The notes beneath the pieces were generated by a model. It ran no database searches. It was not told the origin of the DNA and saw only the letters and a list, made by a program, of their open reading frames with translations. Below, one piece after another: positions 1-5,540 of a stretch of 6,448 bases of DNA. The stretch comes from Chloroflexota bacterium (lineage in GTDB: Bacteria > Chloroflexota > Ktedonobacteria > Ktedonobacterales > Ktedonobacteraceae), in contig DAHVFL010000283.1 of assembly GCA_027316975.1 (NCBI GenBank), positions 1 through 6,448 of the forward strand, read 5' to 3'. Each line of letters starts with the position of its first letter. Position 1 is the stretch's first letter. Position numbers and translations under genes: made by a program.

Positions 1-1169
1 CCTTCAACTATATGGTAGAGGAACTGGGCAGCCTGGTGGTGCGCGTGAAGATGGTAGCGCAGGAAGTTGAAAACTCCACCACCATGACTTTTGAGCGTAT
101 GACCCAACTGGTCGAAAGCGCGGACACCCAGATCAAGCAGATGGGCACGGCGGCTGTTGAAGTTGAGCGCCTATCTTTTTCAAGCAGACAGGTCGCCGAA
201 CGCGCCCAATCGCTGTACGCCGTTGCGCGTGAAGCCCGTCAGACCGCGCAGAACGGACGCGAGTCGGTGTTGCAAACGGTCGAAGGTATGGGTCGCATCA
301 ACTCTTACGTGCAGGAAACCTCCACGAAGGTGCAGGCGCTGGGCGATAGCTCGCGCGAAATCGATAGTATCGTGACCGTTATCGCCAACATCGCGCACCA
401 GACGAACCGGCTCGCGCTCGACGCCGCAATCCAGGCGGCTATGGCGGGAGACAACGGCAAGGGCTTCGGCGCGGTAGCAGCAGACATTCGCCGCCTGGCG
501 GAACGCGCCAAAGAACAGGCCAGCCAGATCGCGCGTATCGTCCGCAGCGTCCGCGAGGATATCGGCGCGGCGGCGGTCTCTATGCAGGACACAGAACACG
601 AAACATCGATTGGCGCGAAACTGGCGCAGGAAGCCGGCTCCGCCCTCGAATCGATCTTCTCGGTCGTTGAACGGCAGGGCCGCGAAATTGAAAGCATCAA
701 CCAGATGGCAACCCAGCAGCTCCAGTCGTCCAATACCATTGTGCAAATCATGCACGGCGTCTCCGACTCCACACAGCGCAGCAGCCATAGCACCCGCGAT
801 GCCGCGCAAAACATGGAACGCCTGGCGCGCCTGGCCGAACAGTTGCTGGCCTCCGTCGAAGCCTTCAAATTGCGTGATAACCTCAACTACTACGCACCGG
901 CTAACATCACCGTTACCCCGCAAGAGCAGCAGGACAACTACCTGACGGTCAGTGGCGTCTTCCGCACCGTTACGGCAACGGCCCAGTCTTCCGACCAGAG
1001 CCGCAACAGAAATGCTCTGCCTCCCGGCAATCCCGCCGCCTACCCTCCTTATCCTCCCTACCAGCAGGGCAATGGCAGAGGGAATGGTAATGGAAGTAAC
1101 AGCAATGGTTTCAATAACTCACCGGGTCGGCAACAGCAGCGTCCCCCCGTCCCGCCAAATTGGCAGTAG
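1..1169 (+). CDS. Methyl-accepting chemotaxis protein, C-terminal part (5' end outside window)
   Basis: This is the cytoplasmic half of a chemoreceptor-type transducer, which relays a sensor signal to a CheA/CheW kinase complex. The frame is open to the left edge; in-frame codons from base 3 give Phe-Asn-Tyr before the first Met at 12, so the true start and the sensor and membrane segments lie outside. Counting from that Met, residues 1-15 look like the end of a HAMP domain (FNxMVEEL type). Residues 16-285 are the long antiparallel coiled coil of the MA signalling domain. The hairpin-tip region is at about 120-165 (IANIAHQTN, then GKGFGAVAADIRRLAE). Residues about 287-385 form a low-complexity tail rich in Pro, Tyr, Gln, Asn and Gly, which standard receptors lack or have only as a short tether. 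Tip residues differ from the usual consensus (see findings). An intrinsic terminator follows 11 bases after the stop. The family call is secure; ligand and partners cannot be seen. Confidence 0.95.
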   Translation, partial: FNYMVEELGSLVVRVKMVAQEVENSTTMTFERMTQLVESADTQIKQMGTAAVEVERLSFSSRQVAERAQSLYAVAREARQTAQNGRESVLQTVEGMGRINSYVQETSTKVQALGDSSREIDSIVTVIANIAHQTNRLALDAAIQAAMAGDNGKGFGAVAADIRRLAERAKEQASQIARIVRSVREDIGAAAVSMQDTEHETSIGAKLAQEAGSALESIFSVVERQGREIESINQMATQQLQSSNTIVQIMHGVSDSTQRSSHSTRDAAQNMERLARLAEQLLASVEAFKLRDNLNYYAPANITVTPQEQQDNYLTVSGVFRTVTATAQSSDQSRNRNALPPGNPAAYPPYPPYQQGNGRGNGNGSNSNGFNNSPGRQQQRPPVPPNWQ

Positions 1170-1180
1170 CAGACAAGAGC

Positions 1181-1217
1181 AAAAAGACCACTGCGCATCT
1201 CGCGCGGTGGTCTTTTT
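1181..1217 (+). terminator. Rho-independent terminator of the chemoreceptor gene
   Basis: AAAAAGACCAC (1181-1191) pairs perfectly with GTGGTCTTTTT (1207-1217). The stem continues through a U-G pair and GCGC/GCGC to a 5-base loop ATCTC (1197-1201), giving about 16 pairs that end in a T run. The matching A run on the left arm means it could also stop transcription arriving on the other strand. It lies 11 bases past the chemoreceptor stop. Confidence 0.93.
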
Positions 1218-1313
1218 ATATTCCCTTTTTCCTACACATAAGCAATAAGTTATACGTAGTATCCATAATGCCTATCCTAAATCATAGACAGGCGGCGCGT
1301 GGGGCTGTTACAC

Positions 1314-1342
1314 TTGATTGAGAAGCACAATCACTCAACCAA
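1314..1342. repeat. Small inverted repeat upstream of the zinc-ribbon gene
   Basis: TTGATTGAG (1314-1322) and CTCAACCAA (1334-1342) are inverted copies with one mismatch. The inner TGATTG (1315-1320) is also a perfect inverse of CAATCA (1328-1333), so two alternative hairpins are possible. It lies 45 bases before the zinc-ribbon start codon and could be an operator or a leader hairpin. No convincing -35/-10 pair was found anywhere in 1218-1387, so the promoter position is unknown. The rest of that 170-base gap shows nothing recognisable. Confidence 0.35.
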
Positions 1343-1372
1343 TTTTCAATACACATAGTTATGCATAAACCC

Positions 1373-1380
1373 GGAGGAGA
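1373..1380 (+). promoter_or_regulatory. Ribosome binding site deciding the zinc-ribbon start
   Basis: GGAGGAGA lies 7 bases before the ATG at 1388, a near-perfect Shine-Dalgarno. The in-frame ATG at 1361 has no such site upstream, and this purine tract would fall inside its coding sequence, so 1388 is the preferred start. Confidence 0.85.
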
Positions 1381-1387
1381 CAACCCG

Positions 1388-1624
1388 ATGATTGCACAGA
1401 GAAAACTCACTAACAAAGCCGTTGTGAAAAGCGATCATGCAGCTGTGCAGGCAGCGGTAAGCTTGCTCAACCGTCGTCCCACCATCATTTTCTATCGCTG
1501 GATATGTGAATGCTGCGGTATGGTGCATACCGGTTCTACTCCAACGCGGTGTGAAAGCTGCGGCCAGGAAGTTACGCTGGCTCACCCATCCGATCTTCCC
1601 CGTGAGATGGGTACCCGCTGGTAA
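1388..1624 (+). CDS. Small rubredoxin/rubrerythrin-type zinc-ribbon protein, 78 aa
   Basis: I do not recognise the gene by name. The start at 1388 follows a strong GGAGGAGA site. Residues 1-30 are polar with a short helical stretch, AAVQAAVSLL. Residues 37-60 carry a compact metal-binding ribbon: WICECCG, then H47, then CESCGQ. That gives two CxxC knuckles, C40/C43 and C55/C58, 11 residues apart, plus an extra Cys at 42. The WICxxCGxxHxG pattern resembles the C-terminal rubredoxin-like domain of rubrerythrins, but there is no di-iron four-helix domain here, so it is not a rubrerythrin. It probably binds Zn or Fe; a redox role, a regulatory role or an adaptor role cannot be told apart. It ends 7 bases from the convergent methyltransferase stop, with no terminator hairpin between. 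The ribosome binding site and the motif make it very likely a real gene; its function is unknown. Confidence 0.8.
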   Translation: MIAQRKLTNKAVVKSDHAAVQAAVSLLNRRPTIIFYRWICECCGMVHTGSTPTRCESCGQEVTLAHPSDLPREMGTRW

Positions 1625-1631
1625 TTCATTT

Positions 1632-2477
1632 TTATATGTTTTGAGTGCGCATTTGTCGCACCGCCTCGTACAGGATAATGCCCGTTGCCATGGCCGCGTT
1701 AAGGGATTCTACGTTGTTTGCCAGGGGAATAGAAATGACGGTAGTGGCTTGTTTGCGGGCTTCGGGTGACGGCCCATGCGCTTCGTTGCCACTAATAAGA
1801 GCGAACGGGGTGCGCAAATCCTCCTCAAAATAGTGCCGCTGGCTGCCTGCTTCGGCCAGCAGGACGCGCCGTTGGCCCCCACAATGCTTCTCGATGTGTT
1901 CTTCGATGACATCCCAGGTCTGATTGACTGCGACCGGCAACGCCACGTGCGCTCCGGCGGCGGCTCGCACTACTTTGGGGCTAAAACAATCAACACAATT
2001 GGGTGTCAGCAGCGCTTCGGCGACATCGGCTGCCAGCGCGGTACGCAGAATGGTTCCCATATTGCCGGGATCAGACAGTCCATCAAGAACCAGCAAGGCG
2101 GGGCGAACTCCAGGCGGGCGACGCGCCGAAGTCTGCCGGGGCGCAAATGCGCTAAGAGGTAAGACGCTGACGACACCTTGCGAAGTTTGCGTCTCGCTTA
2201 TCGACTCAATCACACGCTCGCTCACCTCAACCCGGCTATCGTCCGACAATCCTCTGGTGTGGAGCAGGCGTTGCAACAATGAGCGCCCCTCTGTTGTGCG
2301 TGCGAGCAGGGCGGGCTGGTAATAGACTTCTGCTGGCATAACCGCGCTATCGAGCAAGACTTCCAGCAGATGCGGCCCTTCCATTAAAAAAAGACCATGC
2401 TTTTTGCGGCCTTTTGTTGTCTGCAATTCACGCGCTCGACTGACACGCGGATTTGACGGGCTGGTAATGAGCGCCAT
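1632..2477 (-). CDS. TrmH/SpoU-family RNA 2'-O-ribose methyltransferase
   Basis: It transfers methyl from S-adenosylmethionine to a ribose 2'-OH of rRNA or tRNA. It has 281 residues, normal for the two-domain family. The N-terminal substrate-binding domain (about 5-105) starts ITSPSNPRV, has FLMEGPHLLEV at 30-40 and ends ETQTSQGVVSV. The SPOUT knotted domain shows all three motifs: motif 1 at 132-146 (DGLSDPGNMGTILRT, with N139 and R145), motif 2 at 226-236 (ALISGNEAHGP, with N231 and E232) and motif 3 at 249-271 (SIPLANNVESLNAA, then ILYE). Family knowledge assigns catalysis to the motif 1 Arg and cofactor binding to the knot. It is the last gene of the rpmI-rplT cluster, the same neighbourhood as Bacillus ysgA beside rplT/pheS, which favours 23S rRNA as target (inference). 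The weak ribosome binding site AGGGAAG precedes ATG, and only 13 bases separate the start from a 64-bp palindrome, so translation or transcription may be restrained. Confidence 0.93.
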   Translation of the reverse strand: MALITSPSNPRVSRARELQTTKGRKKHGLFLMEGPHLLEVLLDSAVMPAEVYYQPALLARTTEGRSLLQRLLHTRGLSDDSRVEVSERVIESISETQTSQGVVSVLPLSAFAPRQTSARRPPGVRPALLVLDGLSDPGNMGTILRTALAADVAEALLTPNCVDCFSPKVVRAAAGAHVALPVAVNQTWDVIEEHIEKHCGGQRRVLLAEAGSQRHYFEEDLRTPFALISGNEAHGPSPEARKQATTVISIPLANNVESLNAAMATGIILYEAVRQMRTQNI

Positions 2478-2490
2478 AACTTCCCTGCTA

Positions 2491-2554
2491 AAAAGGGTGG
2501 GAGGAATTTTCTGCGCAACCGCGCGGTTGCGCAGAAAATTCCTCCCACCCTTTT
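2491..2554. repeat. Perfect 64-bp spacerless palindrome between rplT and the methyltransferase gene
   Basis: Every base from 2491 to 2522 pairs with its partner from 2554 back to 2523, giving 32-bp arms with no loop and no mismatch. The arm begins AAAAGGGTGGGAGGAATT and the centre is AACCGCGCGGTT. It starts 3 bases after the rplT stop codon in the direction of transcription. On that strand it is followed by a five-T run, so it has the shape of a very strong intrinsic terminator or attenuator. It could equally be a double-stranded RNA processing site, or an inserted palindromic repeat. Confidence 0.97.
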
Positions 2555-2557
2555 GAA

Positions 2558-2914
2558 TTACTGGATGGTTGCCAGGGCCGCATTCACCAGGGTGGTGAAG
2601 GCGTCTTCGTCGTTTACCGCCATCTCAGCCAGAATCTTGCGATCAACCTCGATATTGGCAGTATGAATGGCGTGCATCAGTTTGCTATAGCTGACACCGT
2701 GCATACGAGCGGCGGCATTGATGCGCGTGATCCACAGCTTGCGCATGTCGCGTTTGCGGGTCCGCCGGTCGCGATACATGTAGGCCATTGAGCGCATGAC
2801 CGATTCATGCGCGGGACGGAACAGGCGTTTGCGCGTTCCGCGATGGCCTTCCGCCATTTTTAAGAGTTTCTTATGCTTTTTGTGGGCTGGTACTCCACGT
2901 TTCACTCGAGGCAT
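2558..2914 (-). CDS. rplT: 50S ribosomal protein L20
   Basis: This is a primary 23S rRNA-binding protein of the large subunit, needed for early assembly; in several bacteria it also represses its own operon. At 118 residues it is the usual length. The start MPRVKRGVPAHKKHKKLLK, the Arg-rich middle MYRDRRTRKRDMRKLWITRINAA (about 47-69) and HGVSYSKLMHAI are all hallmark L20 sequence. The ribosome binding site is the purine tract AAGGAAGGAA just before ATG. It starts 42 bases after the rpmI stop, in the standard rpmI-rplT order. The last codons run straight into a perfect palindrome, which begins 3 bases past the stop. Confidence 0.98.
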   Translation of the reverse strand: MPRVKRGVPAHKKHKKLLKMAEGHRGTRKRLFRPAHESVMRSMAYMYRDRRTRKRDMRKLWITRINAAARMHGVSYSKLMHAIHTANIEVDRKILAEMAVNDEDAFTTLVNAALATIQ

Positions 2915-2956
2915 TGTAGTTTCCTTCCTTCCATTCGCTTCTTGAACCTGCCCTGA

Positions 2957-3160
2957 TTAAAAGGCATAGGGGAGTAGACGTTTCAAACGGCGTGTATCGG
3001 CGGGAGCCATTTGCACGCCCTTATCGGCGGAACGGACGGACTCGGGTGACTTGTTGCGACGCAGGTGGCTGATCGCCACTTTCCGGCGCATGATCTTGCC
3101 GGAGCCGGTCACTTTGACACGCTTCGACATGGCTTTGTGCGTTTTCAGTTTCTGCTTCAT
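2957..3160 (-). CDS. rpmI: 50S ribosomal protein L35
   Basis: This is a small basic protein of the large ribosomal subunit. Starting at MKQKLKTHKAMSKR (ATG at 3158-3160) it has 67 residues, as expected for L35 (about 65). Conserved blocks are KTHKAMSKR, KVTGSGKIMRRK and the C-terminus DTRRLKRLLPYAF. An in-frame ATG at 3239-3241 would add 27 residues unlike any L35, so I reject it. The ribosome binding site is only a weak AGAAGAG two bases before ATG, unlike the strong one of rplT. It is the first gene of the cluster; infC, which usually precedes it, is missing from the roughly 470 bases upstream, and the next gene there is an unrelated membrane protein. Transcription most likely starts near 3354. 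Confidence 0.97.
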   Translation of the reverse strand: MKQKLKTHKAMSKRVKVTGSGKIMRRKVAISHLRRNKSPESVRSADKGVQMAPADTRRLKRLLPYAF

Positions 3161-3202
3161 GACTCTTCTTTCTTTGAATTGCGGGGCAGGTAATAATTCA
3201 AC

Positions 3203-3258
3203 AAAAAACTGCACTTCTTTCAAGGTGAGCGTTAGCCACACCAGAGAGAGAGTGCCAG
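3203..3258 (-). promoter_or_regulatory. Candidate attenuator in the rpmI leader
   Basis: Read on the minus strand, CTGGCACT (3251-3258) can pair with AGTGCAG (3209-3215) with one bulged G, directly followed by six Ts (3203-3208). Between the arms a smaller GGTG/CACC hairpin (3224-3242) can form. A long enclosed stem next to a T run inside the leader suggests premature termination control, possibly ribosomal-protein autoregulation. The stem is short and interrupted, so this is tentative. Confidence 0.35.
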
Positions 3259-3360
3259 GTGGCGATTGAGGGAATAAAATTGCGCTTCAATCCACCCGAA
3301 TTGCTCCGTTGAAGGCGCAGAGTAGCCTGTTTCAAGAGCGAACCCCCGCATGTGAGACGC

Positions 3361-3389
3361 ATTATAGCATACCCGGTCAATGCTGGCAA
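3361..3389 (-). promoter_or_regulatory. Extended -10 promoter for rpmI-rplT
   Basis: On the minus strand, TTGCCA (3384-3389) is the -35 box (5/6 to consensus), followed by an exact 17-base spacer and a perfect TATAAT (3361-3366). A TGC directly before the -10 box adds an extended -10 element. The predicted start near 3354 leaves a leader of about 194 bases before the rpmI ATG. It is the best sigma-70-type promoter in the window, as expected for ribosomal protein genes. Confidence 0.85.
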
Positions 3390-3426
3390 TACTTTTTCAC
3401 GACCACCACCCTGCGACGAGATCATA

Positions 3427-3441
3427 GCTTGCGAAGCAAGC
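3427..3441. repeat. Short perfect hairpin upstream of the rpmI promoter
   Basis: GCTTGC (3427-3432), a GAA loop and GCAAGC (3436-3441) form a 6-bp perfect stem. No T run follows on either strand. It sits between the rpmI -35 box and the large inverted repeat at 3446-3566, and could be part of that intergenic element or a weak operator. Confidence 0.4.
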
Positions 3442-3445
3442 CAAA

Positions 3446-3566
3446 CCCTGATGAATTTTGCCAACCGAATCAGGGAATGGCAGGAAACGTCCGCCCCTTG
3501 TCCCTACAGGACGAGGGCGACCCCTTCCCCTCCATTACCCCATTCGGTCGGCAAAGTTCATCAGGG
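3446..3566. repeat. 121-nt nested inverted-repeat element
   Basis: The terminal arms are 3446-3470 (CCCTGATGAATTTTGCCAAC onward) and 3542-3566, inverted 25-mers with only two differences. Inside, CGCCCCTTGTCC (3492-3503) and GGACGAGGGCG (3509-3519) form a hairpin around a 5-base CTACA loop. The left end also has its own short inverse: CCCTGAT at 3446-3452 and ATCAGGG at 3469-3475. The whole element can fold as one long rod or as smaller hairpins. No flanking target-site duplication was seen and there is no coding content. It lies between the glycosyltransferase stop and the rpmI promoter. It looks like a MITE- or REP-like intergenic repeat, or a transcription barrier. Confidence 0.8.
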
Positions 3567-3568
3567 TA

Positions 3569-3596
3569 GGGCCGGGCTTCGCCGCTCTTGCGGCCC
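3569..3596. repeat. GC-rich hairpin downstream of the glycosyltransferase gene
   Basis: GGGCCG (3569-3574) pairs with CGGCCC (3591-3596), with an inner GGC/GCC around TTC. It lies about 34 bases past the glycosyltransferase stop on the minus strand. No T run follows, so it is not a standard intrinsic terminator, although it may slow polymerase or protect the 3' end. Confidence 0.45.
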
Positions 3597-3629
3597 CCCC
3601 GCCCCTCGCCCTGGCAGCTCGCGAACAGA

Positions 3630-5408
3630 TCAACGCTCTCTCCTCCCCGGCCAGGTGGGGCGACCAGGCCATGATGGATGCGATAGACGCGGGCCACCGG
3701 CTGTTTTAACCGCCGGAACTGGCGCGGGGTTTCCACCGCGTGTCATATGCCAGGTTGAGGTAAAGAAGAAGCCCCAACCCCAGATCACCAGCGGCAGGCC
3801 GATGGTTACGAGCGCCTGGCCCGCCCACACGTCCTGTCCCAGCCAGAAGACGTAGGAGAGGGCCGCGCCTGTTGTTAGCAAAAAGGCCAGCAGAACCGTG
3901 CGCGCGCTGCTGCTACAAATGGCAAGTGTTAATGGCAGCAGCACGCCCCAGGGCCAGTTCTGCGGGGAGAGCGCGAACATTGCCAGTAATACCCAGCCCG
4001 CGAAGAGCAACGACAGTTCCAGGTTGTCAACCAGCCAGATGCCCAGCAAGAGTATGCTTCCCGCCACGATTGCCGCCAGGATGTTCCAGGTAAGCGGCGC
4101 GGCAAGCCAGGCGATGGCGCGAGCGTTCAGTCGCAGGTGTTGGATGGCAGCATCGAGCGAATTGATAGCCGTATCGGGATTGAATACCTGGCGCAATTGC
4201 GTGGTAATGAGAGCTGCACCCTGACCGGGCCAGTAGGGATAGTAGGCCAGTCCAGCGATGATAAGCGAGAGTCCAATCAGCAATAGCCACCAGAGCGCGC
4301 GCTGCCCGCCCTGCATCCCTCGCGTTTCTTTCCACAAAACAGGGAAGAAGAGTGGTAGCAGGAGAAGGCACAACGGAGACATAAGCGCGGCCAACAGCAC
4401 GCATACCCAGCCCAGCAAGAAGGCTCTGCGCATGTAAAAATAAGAGGCCAGCAGGATAAACAGGATCACCACCAGTTCGTAATGCATTTCGGCGATGCCC
4501 AGCAGCAGGACAACAGGATTCCAGGCATACAGTAGCGTACCAGCGATGCGCCGCTCCACTCGCAGCCGTCCAAGTATTTGCCAGAGCAAAAAGGTGTTGG
4601 CAAGATGAACCAGCACCCCAAACAGACGAAAACCGATCAGCAGATTCGCCACGCTGTCACGCGCCAGCAATGTCACTGGCAGCGTTAAATCTAGCCACAG
4701 GGGACCATAGGGCGCGGGTCCAACCTGCCACGTAGTTATGACGCTGTAGAGCAGGTTGCCCGGCAGGATCAAATGGGAAGGCCCGTAGGGATTCACATGA
4801 AAGACCGTCACCATGCGCCCATACAGCCCGTAGAGGAATACTTGCGGCCACATGACCGCCGGAGCAAACAAAAAAATGACAGACAGCAGAGCGGTCAGAG
4901 GCAGAATTGTCCAGAATACCCTGCTGGCATCGCGGGGCGCGAGACGTTCTCGCGCTGCTTTGCGTCCAACCCGCGCGGCTAAAAGTTGTAAAGCGAAGGC
5001 CAGCGCCAGCCCGGCAAGCAAAAGATTGGCATATCCCATGGGAGTACTCAGGTTGAAAATGGCAACGTAGTTGATCGCGCGCGCGGCGGGGGGCCATGCA
5101 GTCCAGAAGAGACGTGTCAACCAGGGAAATAGGCCCGGCAATACCTGTTTTGCCGCTTCATGACCGGAAATTGCGCCCGCGAAGAGCGGATAGAACGCGA
5201 GAGAGAGCAGGGAGAGCAACAATCCCAGCGTGATCAGTTTCCACAGAACGCCGCGCGAGAGATGTTTTCTCGCCACAAATTGGGGAGTGCCATTGCGTAA
5301 CTGCGGTGTTGTCACAGGTGTTGTTGGCAGCGTCACTCCGATCAGCGCCGGATGGGTCCCACGCGCGCGCAGTGAGCGCGATACGCTCTCACCTGGATTC
5401 TGCTTCAT
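3630..5408 (-). CDS. GT-C-fold integral membrane glycosyltransferase-like protein (polyprenol-phosphate mannosyltransferase/MptB-like)
   Basis: Relatives move a sugar from a polyprenyl-phosphate donor to an extracytoplasmic glycan. It has 592 residues: a polar N-terminus (1-52), then about 12 hydrophobic segments (first 53-80, last about 528-551), then a cytosolic Pro/Gly/Arg-rich tail (552-592) ending in two WPGR units. Family-like blocks are QVFLYGLYGRMV (189-200), HVNPYG (204-209), APYGPLWLDL (232-241), YAWNPVVLL (294-302) with H309, and SPQNWPWGVLLPL (481-493). The NPY, YGPLW and WNP series is typical of actinobacterial and Chloroflexi GT-C enzymes. As I recall them, relatives carry Asp before VFLY and HND after WNP; here these are Gln189 and HYE. 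The start is supported by GGGGAAG a few bases before ATG. It stands alone with its own likely promoter. Fold confidence is good; substrate is unknown and activity is unproven. Confidence 0.82.
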   Translation of the reverse strand: MKQNPGESVSRSLRARGTHPALIGVTLPTTPVTTPQLRNGTPQFVARKHLSRGVLWKLITLGLLLSLLSLAFYPLFAGAISGHEAAKQVLPGLFPWLTRLFWTAWPPAARAINYVAIFNLSTPMGYANLLLAGLALAFALQLLAARVGRKAARERLAPRDASRVFWTILPLTALLSVIFLFAPAVMWPQVFLYGLYGRMVTVFHVNPYGPSHLILPGNLLYSVITTWQVGPAPYGPLWLDLTLPVTLLARDSVANLLIGFRLFGVLVHLANTFLLWQILGRLRVERRIAGTLLYAWNPVVLLLGIAEMHYELVVILFILLASYFYMRRAFLLGWVCVLLAALMSPLCLLLLPLFFPVLWKETRGMQGGQRALWWLLLIGLSLIIAGLAYYPYWPGQGAALITTQLRQVFNPDTAINSLDAAIQHLRLNARAIAWLAAPLTWNILAAIVAGSILLLGIWLVDNLELSLLFAGWVLLAMFALSPQNWPWGVLLPLTLAICSSSARTVLLAFLLTTGAALSYVFWLGQDVWAGQALVTIGLPLVIWGWGFFFTSTWHMTRGGNPAPVPAVKTAGGPRLSHPSWPGRPTWPGRRER

Positions 5409-5439
5409 AAACTTCCCCGCTCAACAAACCTTGTTAGCT

Positions 5440-5470
5440 ATAGTATGCGCCAAACATCAGCGCCTGTCAA
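5440..5470 (-). promoter_or_regulatory. Probable promoter of the glycosyltransferase gene
   Basis: On the minus strand a perfect TTGACA (5465-5470) is followed by two overlapping -10 candidates. CATACT (5442-5447) has a 17-base spacer and TACTAT (5440-5445) has a 19-base spacer; each matches four of six consensus bases. The predicted start lies about 25 bases before the ATG. The -35 box is strong and the -10 box is mediocre. The rest of 5409-5540 holds only AT-rich sequence and a weak ATAGC/GCTAT hairpin overlapping the stop codon of the upstream DUF1003 gene. Confidence 0.55.
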
Positions 5471-5540
5471 TCAATTGAACGAAAAACAATTACCCTGCGT
5501 TACAAAAAACGTAGCACAACCGAAATATAGCGAAGCCCGG

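Noticed and set aside
180..923. A 247-codon open frame on the minus strand under the chemoreceptor
   Set aside because: It lies antisense to a certain MA-domain gene, its protein resembles nothing, and GC-rich codon bias easily opens such frames.
1361..1387. Earlier in-frame ATG for the zinc-ribbon protein
   Set aside because: It has no ribosome binding site of its own, and the strong GGAGGAGA would lie inside the coding region; the ATG at 1388 is better.
1776..2322. Plus-strand open frames opposite the methyltransferase
   Set aside because: They are antisense to a gene with all three SPOUT motifs and show no domain or ribosome binding site.
3161..3241. N-terminal extension of L35 from an upstream ATG
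   Set aside because: It would add 27 residues absent from L35 proteins; 67 residues from 3160 matches the family.
3198..3855. Several open frames on both strands in the rpmI upstream region, checked as possible infC or a small gene
   Set aside because: None resembles IF3 or any family. Part of their apparent similarity to each other (AKFIRV on both strands) comes from the inverted repeat at 3446-3566.
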